Source: Bog-473 sp963850095 (GTDB taxonomy: Bacteria; Actinomycetota; Acidimicrobiia; Acidimicrobiales; RAAP-2). From it: a stretch of 64,000 nucleotides of DNA. Where the stretch lies: NCBI GenBank assembly GCA_963850095.1, contig CAWKJX010000009.1, positions 186,001-250,000 on the forward strand, given 5' to 3'. Position 1 is the first letter of the stretch; every line of letters begins with the position of its first letter. The notes under the pieces were generated by a model. That model was not told where the DNA came from. It saw only the letters and a list, made by a program, of their open reading frames with translations, and searched no databases. Positions 58,636 through 64,000 of this stretch are shown here, piece after piece. The translations under genes were made by a program, and so were the position numbers.

Positions 58636-60037
58636 ATGAGCCCTGACCGGTTGAGCCCGCTGGACACCTCGTTCCTGCACATCGAGGACGACGTCTCGCA
58701 CATGCACATCGCCTCGGTCGGCATCTTCGAGGGCCCGCCACCCCCTTTCGACGACGTCGTGGCCATGGTGGACGCCAAGCTCGACCTGGTCCCGCGCTAC
58801 CGCCAGCGGGTGAAGTGGGTCCCTTTCGAGCTCGGGCGGCCGGTGTGGGTCGACGACCCGCACTTCAACATCGAGTACCACCTGCGCCACACCGCGCTTC
58901 CCGCTCCCGGAGGCGAGCGCGAGCTGCGCAAGCTGGTCGGGCGGGTCATGGCCCAGCAGCTGGACCGCTCCAGGCCCCTGTGGGAGATATGGGTGGTCGA
59001 GGGGCTCGAGGACGACCGCTGGGCGATGTTGGCCAAGACGCACCACGCCATGGTCGACGGCGTCTCGGGCACCGATCTGCTGGCGGTGATCATGGACCTG
59101 AGCCCGGAGACCCAACGACCCGAGCGCACGCACGGATGGGAGCCCGAGCCCGCGCCCTCGAACACGTCACTCGTCGTCGACGCCTTCGAGAACATTGTGC
59201 GCTCCCCCTACGAGCAGCTGCGCGCGGCGCGGGCGCAGACCCGAAGGCTGCGGCGGATGCTCGGTTACGCCGGCGAGGTGACCAGCGGCCTGGTCGCGCT
59301 GAGCGGCCTCGTGCGCCCCACGCAGCTGTCGAGTCTGAACGGGCCCATCGGGCCGCACCGGCGCTACGCCTGGGCGACGACGTCGGTGGACGACATCAAG
59401 CAGGTGCGCACGGAGCTCGGCGGGTCGTTCAACGACGTCGTGCTGGCGTCCATCACCAACGGGTTCCGCGACCTGCTGATCGCCCGCGGCGAGGACACCG
59501 AACGCGTGGTGCGCACGCTTGGTCCCCGTCTCGGTGCGCCCGCGCGACCAGCACGGCAAGGCCGTGGGGGACGGGACGTTCGAGAACAAGGTTTCGGCCA
59601 TGTTCGCCGAGTTGCCGGTGGACATCGAGGACCCGGTCCTGCGGCTGCACGTGATCACGGACCAGATGAAGGACCTGAAGGAGTCCAAGCAGGCCGTGGC
59701 GGGCGAGGCCCTCACGTCCATGTCCGGCTTCGCACCCCCCATGCTGCTCGCTCTCGGCATGCGCCTCGCCACCCGGGCCGCGCAGCGCAACGTGAACACG
59801 GTCACCACCAACGTCCCCGGCCCGCAGTTCCCGCTTTACGCCGCCGGACGACGCATGGTGCGCGCCTTCCCCTACGTCCCGCTGGGCGGGCAGATCCGCA
59901 TCGGCATCGCCATCTTCTCCTATGACGGCGAGGTCAACTTCGGGGTGACGGGCGACTACGACACCACCGAGGACATCGACGTCCTGACCAGCGGCATCGA
60001 GGACGGCATGGCGCAGATGCTCAAGGCCTGCGCCTGA
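58636..60037 (+). CDS. Wax ester synthase/diacylglycerol acyltransferase (frameshifted)
   Basis: About 467 residues. The N-terminus LSPLDTSFLHIEDDVSHMHI and the catalytic HHAMVDG (HHxxxDG) identify WS/DGAT enzymes, which make triacylglycerol or wax esters. An extra T near 59518 (RTL then VPVSVR) shifts the frame; the C-terminal half includes NVPGPQFPLYAAG and the family ending around SYDGEVNFGVTGDYD. AGGGAGG-type ribosome site at 58625. Storage-lipid synthesis is common in actinobacteria. The 3' end overlaps the convergent DUF2505 gene by 15 bases. Confidence 0.9.
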
Positions 60038-60552
60038 CGTCCCCGTACAGGGACGGGATGTCGGCCACCTCGGCTTCGAGATACTTGCGCAGCCCCGAGA
60101 CGATGACCTTCTCCACCGTGCCCCCGACTATGGGCACGTGCACCTTCAGATCGCCCTCCACGGCGACGACCGTGCTCTGTGGTCCGTCGGGCCCGGACTC
60201 GGGGCCGGGGCCGGGCCGGAACCGGTAGTCACCGCTCGCCGTCAGGCGGTCGGGGTAGTGGTCCGGCAGGACAACCCACGTTGCCGCGTCCCTCGTCGGG
60301 AAAGACCTCGGTCCGGGTGACCCACGACATCTTCTTGGGGTCGATCACCCGCCGCACGGCGCCCGAGACCGAACCGACGAACGCGAAGTGCACCTCCATC
60401 AGAGTCTTTCCGCCCACCGACTCGTGGCGCCCCACCTCGAGCACGGCGATGTCGTCGCGCACCGGGCGCCCGGCGTAGAAGGCCGGCGACCCGTAGGCGG
60501 CCATCACCCGCGCCGGCGGCACCTCCACCGTCTGCTCAACGGAGATCTTCAC
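60023..60552 (-). CDS. DUF2505/SRPBCC-like protein (frameshifted)
   Basis: About 176 residues from the GTG at 60552 (GTGA overlap with the PPOX gene). Begins VKISVEQTVEVPPARVMAAY, continues DDIAVLEVGRHESVGG and WVTRTEVFPDEG, then after a shift near 60295 reads DAATWVVLPDHYPDRLTASG and VEGDLKVHVPIVGGTVEKVI. This is the DUF2505 pattern (START-like, lipid or small-ligand binding). Function unknown. Confidence 0.75.
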
Positions 60553-61049
60553 GTGCCGGCCGGTCTCGTCGGCGGCAGGCCCAGCTTGCGATGGTCCCAG
60601 CTCACCGTGCGTTCCACCACCAGTTTCACGCCGACCCGCTTGTGCAGCATGGTCTCGATGAAAGGCTTGAGCTCGTCCGAATACGGCGAGTAGTAGCGCT
60701 CGAACACACTCACGCCGAGCGCCCACAGCTGGTCCGGGTCCTCAATGATCTCAGCCCGCCCGACCAGCTCCACCCCGCGCAGCTCCTCGTAGTAGTCGCC
60801 GTCCTCGAAGAGCAGGGTCAACCGGGGGTCGCGGCGCAGGTTCTGCACCTTCTGGGACTTGGCCTTGGTCTCGACCGTCACGCAGCCGTCGACGAATCCG
60901 TACCACATGGCCACCGCGTGGATCGAACCATCGGGCGACAGGGAGCACATGGTCATGGCCCGCCGCTCGGCCAGGAACCCGTCGACCTCGGCCGGCGTCA
61001 TCTGTATGGCCTTGCGCTGGTTCACGCCGTGGCCCATGGCCTCGGTCAT
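60549..61049 (-). CDS. Pyridoxamine 5'-phosphate oxidase-like / PPOX-class flavoprotein
   Basis: 166-residue split-barrel protein: FLAERRAMTMCSLSPDGSIH, VAMWYGFVDGCVTVET and SQKVQNLRRDPRLTLLFEDG match PPOX-type F420-dependent proteins. C-terminal part VKLVVERTVSWDHRKLG. Cotranslated with the DUF2505 gene. Substrate unknown; a coenzyme-F420 or FMN redox role is likely. Confidence 0.85.
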   Translation of the reverse strand: MTEAMGHGVNQRKAIQMTPAEVDGFLAERRAMTMCSLSPDGSIHAVAMWYGFVDGCVTVETKAKSQKVQNLRRDPRLTLLFEDGDYYEELRGVELVGRAEIIEDPDQLWALGVSVFERYYSPYSDELKPFIETMLHKRVGVKLVVERTVSWDHRKLGLPPTRPAGT

Positions 61050-61456
61050 TTGGCTACCTCCGGTTGTCCACAGCCGCTCGCAGGAACTCTGCGTGAAGAG
61101 TTCATATTCCGCACACTTGTTGGTTGCAACTGTTTCACAGCACGTTTACCTCTGCTCTCTATCGTGACCATCGATGGCGACAGTGGATCAGACGATGCAC
61201 GACGCCGGCCGGGTTCCTCGTTCCGGTCCCGCCGCGGGTCACCATCACGGCCGGGAACACCTGGCCGAGGTCATCATGATCCGCACCCCGGAGCCGTCGC
61301 GCCCCGGGTTGCTGGGATCCTTGGTCACCATGGCACGGGTATTCGCCTCCCCGTGTCCACAGGCGACGCCGGTGCGACCCACCCCCCGTCCACCGTCGTC
61401 GCCTGTCCCTCGCGCCGCGAGACCTCCCCGGACCCCGAACGACGCAGCCTGACGGC
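61050..61456. other. Mostly gene-free region before the response regulator
   Basis: Contains AT-richer sequence at 61085-61160 that probably holds promoters in both directions. A frame from the ATG at 61174 could encode 92 residues (MATVDQTMHDAGRVPRSG, Pro/Arg-rich later) ending just before the regulator; it has no recognisable domain, and I do not call it a gene. Confidence 0.35.
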
Positions 61457-62203
61457 GTGGCGATCGCGAACGCGCCGGCGGCCAGCAGCCGGCCCACCAC
61501 CACCGGCCCGGGCCGGGACAACCGCCCCCTCGTCCTGGTGGTCGACGACGAGGAGTCCTACCGCCAGGCGCTCGCCTCGGGACTGACCCGCGAGGGCTTC
61601 ACCGTCGAGAGCGCGGGCGACGGGCACGAGGCGCTCCGGCTCTTCCACCGGGTGCATCCGGACCTCGTCCTGCTCGACGTCATGCTGCCCGACCAGTCCG
61701 GCATAGAGATCTGTCAGCAGATGCGGGCGCTCAAGCCCGTGCCCATCATCATGGTGACGGCGCGTGACTCCGAGGTCGACATTGTGCTCGGTCTCGAGCT
61801 GGGGGCAAGCGACTACGTGGCCAAGCCGTTCCGCCTGCGCGAGCTGGTGGCCCGCATGCGCGCCGTGCTGCGCCGAGGCGTGGCGGTGGCCGAGCACCAC
61901 GAGGAGGTGCTCTCGGTCGGCCCGGTGCGCCTCGATGCCGGGCGCCGTGAGGTCACCGTCAACGAGCACGGCGTCGATCTCTCCCGCAAGGAGTTCGACC
62001 TCCTGGCGCTCCTCATGGCGCACAGCGGCCAGGTCGTGACCCGTGACTGGTGCATCGACCGTCTGTGGTGGGACCAGGAGCTGACGGACACCCGCACGCT
62101 CGATACCCACATCAAGCGTCTCCGCCGCAAGATCGAGCCCGACCCGGCCAACCCCCGCCACCTGGTCACCGTGCGCGGCGTCGGATTCCGCTTCGAGGCC
62201 TGA
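61457..62203 (+). CDS. OmpR/PhoB-family response regulator (orphan here)
   Basis: 248 residues with a 22-residue Ser/Pro/Thr leader. Receiver: VVDDEESYRQAL, phosphoacceptor Asp74 in LVLLDVMLPDQSG, TARDSEVD, and Lys in DYVAKPFRLREL. Winged-helix output: DLSRKEFDLLALLMAHSGQV, TRTLDTHIKRLRRKIE, VRGVGFRFE. Closest in type to RegX3/PhoP. No kinase gene is adjacent in this window. Confidence 0.92.
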   Translation: MAIANAPAASSRPTTTGPGRDNRPLVLVVDDEESYRQALASGLTREGFTVESAGDGHEALRLFHRVHPDLVLLDVMLPDQSGIEICQQMRALKPVPIIMVTARDSEVDIVLGLELGASDYVAKPFRLRELVARMRAVLRRGVAVAEHHEEVLSVGPVRLDAGRREVTVNEHGVDLSRKEFDLLALLMAHSGQVVTRDWCIDRLWWDQELTDTRTLDTHIKRLRRKIEPDPANPRHLVTVRGVGFRFEA

Positions 62204-62241
62204 CCGGGCACGTCGGCCCACATCCGCCCTACATTGAGCGG

Positions 62242-62700
62242 ATGCAAAAAGGCGACACCGTGCCCGATTTCACGCTGCTCGATCAAACCGGCACCGAGCG
62301 CACCCTGAGCGGTTTCCTGGCCGACGGTCCGGTCGTGCTCTTCTTCTACCCCGCCGCCATGACGTACGGCTGTACCAAGGAGAGCTGTCATTTCCGCGAC
62401 CTCAAGGCCGAGTTCGCTGCTGTCGGCGCGCAACCAGTCGGCATCAGCGCCGATCCCGTCGAGAAGCAGAAGCAGTTCGACGAGAAGGAATCGCTCGGCA
62501 TGCCGCTGCTGTCGGACCCTGACCGCGCCGTCGCCGCGCTGCTCGGCGCCAAACGCAACAGCAACCTCCTCAAGGTCAAACGCCAGACGTTCGTCATCGA
62601 CACCGACCGCACCCTCCTCGACGTGATCTCGAGCGAAATCTCCATGTCCAGCCATGCCGACAAGGCGCTCGGCCTGCTCAAGGCGCGCCCCACTGCCTGA
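62242..62700 (+). CDS. Peroxiredoxin, AhpC/TSA (Bcp-like)
   Basis: 152 residues; thiol peroxidase. VVLFFYPAAMTYGCTKESC has the peroxidatic Cys (GCT) and a second Cys five residues later as in BCP/PrxQ. The sequence YPAAMTYGC differs from the usual YPKDDTPGC, and the normally invariant Pro before Gly-Cys is Tyr. VGISADPVEKQKQFDEK follows. Start ATG at 62242. Confidence 0.88.
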   Translation: MQKGDTVPDFTLLDQTGTERTLSGFLADGPVVLFFYPAAMTYGCTKESCHFRDLKAEFAAVGAQPVGISADPVEKQKQFDEKESLGMPLLSDPDRAVAALLGAKRNSNLLKVKRQTFVIDTDRTLLDVISSEISMSSHADKALGLLKARPTA

Positions 62701-63514
62701 CCGCACCGCCGTCGTCACCGGCGCCGCGTCGGGTATCGGCCGCGCCACCTCCGCCAGACTCGGCGCGGCGGGTTGGCGCGTCGTCGGCATCGACCTCCAC
62801 GACACCGACATCGTCGCCGATCTGTCCACGCCCGACGGCCGCGCCGACGCGGTCGCCGAGGCGACCGGGCAGTGTGGCGGCTCGTTGGCCGCCATCGTCA
62901 CCTGCGCCGGCCTGGCCGGCACGCCGGATCGCCCCGGGTCACTGCTGGCGTCGGTCAACTACTTCGGGACCGTCGAGGTGCTCTCCGGACTGCGCCCGCT
63001 TCTGGCCCCGGGCGGCTCTGCGGTCGCCATCAGCTCCAACTCGACCACCGTGCAGCCTGCCGTCCCTCTCGACCTGGTCGAAGCCTTGCTCGCCGACGAC
63101 CGGACACTGAGCCTGCGCCTGGCCGACGAGCACGGCGCCATGGCGTCGTACCCGGCCTCGAAGCTGGCCGTCGCCCACTGGGTGCGCCGCCACGCCACCG
63201 GGCCGGACTGGTCGGGCGCGGGCTTGCGGCTCAACGCCGTCGCGCCCGGCATGATCGACACGCCCATGGTGGCGGCCATGCGGGCCGACGACGAGACGGG
63301 ACCGCTGCTCGACATGCTGCCCATTCCGGTCGGGCGCCCAGGGCGGCCCGAAGAGATCGCCGCCCTCATAGAGTTCCTCCTCGGGCCCGACGCCGCGTTC
63401 TTCTGCGGCTCGGTGCTCTTCTGCGACGGGGGGAGCGACGCCCTGCTGCGCACCCGGGACTGGCCGGCGGCCTGGGACATCGCGCCCCGCGAGTTCGGCC
63501 GGCGACAGTCCTGA
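62654..63514 (+). CDS. Short-chain dehydrogenase/reductase
   Basis: NAD(P)-dependent SDR. TGAASGIGRATSARLG at the start of the fold, GIDLHDTDIVADLS, Ser in VAISSNS, catalytic YPASKLAVAHW, and APGMIDTPM. The only ATG is at 62654, inside the peroxiredoxin gene in another frame; homology really begins at LPDRTAVVTG near 62693, so the true start may be a CTG or obscured by an error. Resembles 3-alpha-hydroxysteroid dehydrogenase-type SDRs; substrate unproven. Confidence 0.86.
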   Translation: MPTRRSACSRRAPLPDRTAVVTGAASGIGRATSARLGAAGWRVVGIDLHDTDIVADLSTPDGRADAVAEATGQCGGSLAAIVTCAGLAGTPDRPGSLLASVNYFGTVEVLSGLRPLLAPGGSAVAISSNSTTVQPAVPLDLVEALLADDRTLSLRLADEHGAMASYPASKLAVAHWVRRHATGPDWSGAGLRLNAVAPGMIDTPMVAAMRADDETGPLLDMLPIPVGRPGRPEEIAALIEFLLGPDAAFFCGSVLFCDGGSDALLRTRDWPAAWDIAPREFGRRQS

Positions 63515-63540
63515 CGCGCCGGCCGGTCGGCCGCGGATGG

Positions 63541-64000
63541 TCAGACGGGGTGTGCGTGGCGTTGCCGGCGGCGCAACAGCGCGAACCCGCCGAAGCCCAG
63601 CAGTGCCAGTCCGCCCATCGTGAGCGGCAGGCCCTCGGACAACGCGGGCAACGGGTCGGCCGACGACGGCATGGTGCCGCCGAACGGGTCGAAGTTCGTC
63701 TGCTCGCTGCCGCCGATGGAAGCGGCGAAGATGCTCCCGTCGAACTGGCCGTTGACGGCGAGCGCCACCGCCTGATTGGGGGCGACGATGGTGCCCTGCC
63801 AGCCCTCGACGGTCAGGGTGTCGCTCGTCGGGAACAGGCTCGGCGGAGAGGTTCCACACCGTATTGTCACGCTCGACGTCGACGGTGGTCGTGTTCTCGT
63901 TCGCCGAGGGCTGGGTCCCGCAGTTCCCGTTGCTCCACAGCGTATTACCGGCGCTCGGAGCGGCGGTGGGGCAGCCGTAGTAGATGTTGCCGCTCATCGA
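63541..64000 (-). CDS. C-terminus of choice-of-anchor-A surface protein (partial, frameshifted)
   Basis: The visible end encodes VDVERDNTVWNLS, then after a shift near 63845 LFPTSDTLTVEGWQGTIVAP, NQAVALAVNGQFDGSIFAAS, a linker, and a C-terminal anchor LPLTMGGLALLGFGGFALL followed by RRRQRHAHPV. WQGTIVAPN and NGQFDGSIFA are the hallmark of the choice-of-anchor-A domain, found in exported cell-surface proteins. The N-terminus lies beyond 64000. Confidence 0.68.

Overview
This 64 kb window is GC-rich chromosomal DNA from an actinobacterium. I infer a lineage close to the Acidimicrobiia, for four reasons. It has the dnaK-grpE-dnaJ-hspR-clpB heat-shock operon with an HspR-type operator. It carries several F420/PPOX- and luciferase-type oxidoreductases and a WS/DGAT acyltransferase. 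GTG starts and 4-base GTGA/ATGA gene overlaps are common. Two secreted proteins carry a 42-residue 'ASDGGIF..GDA' repeat that I associate with this group. No rRNA, CRISPR array, transposase or phage gene was seen. The only RNA gene found is a tRNA-Gly(CCC).

Layout. 0-3.5 kb: purine genes purA-purD-purB (minus strand), followed by a DJ-1/PfpI protein with Ser in place of the nucleophilic Cys. 4.4-7.5 kb: two convergent secreted repeat proteins, one carrying a GH16 glycosidase domain, separated by a perfect 15-bp stem. 8.2-14.9 kb: the heat-shock operon. 15-22.5 kb: gpmA, a GNAT, an amt-glnB nitrogen pair with a GlnR-like box, a second glnB, a cNMP-binding protein, an aquaporin and a PPOX protein. 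22.5-24.6 kb: a large membrane Fe-S oxidoreductase, then the tRNA. 25-30.2 kb: a decaying repeat gene and a tightly overlapping redox operon (lipoprotein, anchored protein, ApbE, heme-b membrane protein, NuoF-like flavoprotein, 3Fe-4S ferredoxin).

30.5-40 kb is an oxidative catabolic neighbourhood: secreted esterase, MFS transporter, SDR, luciferase-like monooxygenase, a Baeyer-Villiger monooxygenase fused to an HSL-type hydrolase, a phosphotriesterase/lactonase-like enzyme and an SRPBCC protein. An alcohol to ketone to ester/lactone to acid route would fit, as inference. 41-45.9 kb: Hsp20 coupled to an XRE-cupin regulator, a hydrolase-acyltransferase pair, and a TauD-type dioxygenase divergent from a TetR whose palindromic operator covers its own start codon. 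45.9-54.4 kb: a MacB/FtsX-type ABC exporter, a secreted anchored protein and an ABC-transporter plus two-component operon. 54.4-64 kb: a Coq4-like protein, an unknown protein, a channel-like membrane protein, patatin, WS/DGAT, DUF2505-like and PPOX proteins, an OmpR-type regulator, a peroxiredoxin, an SDR and the C-terminus of an anchored surface protein.

At least 16 genes, including housekeeping ones (grpE, gpmA, amt), are broken by single-base frameshifts with intact homology on both sides. I read these mainly as sequencing/consensus errors. Coordinates for such genes span all the pieces.
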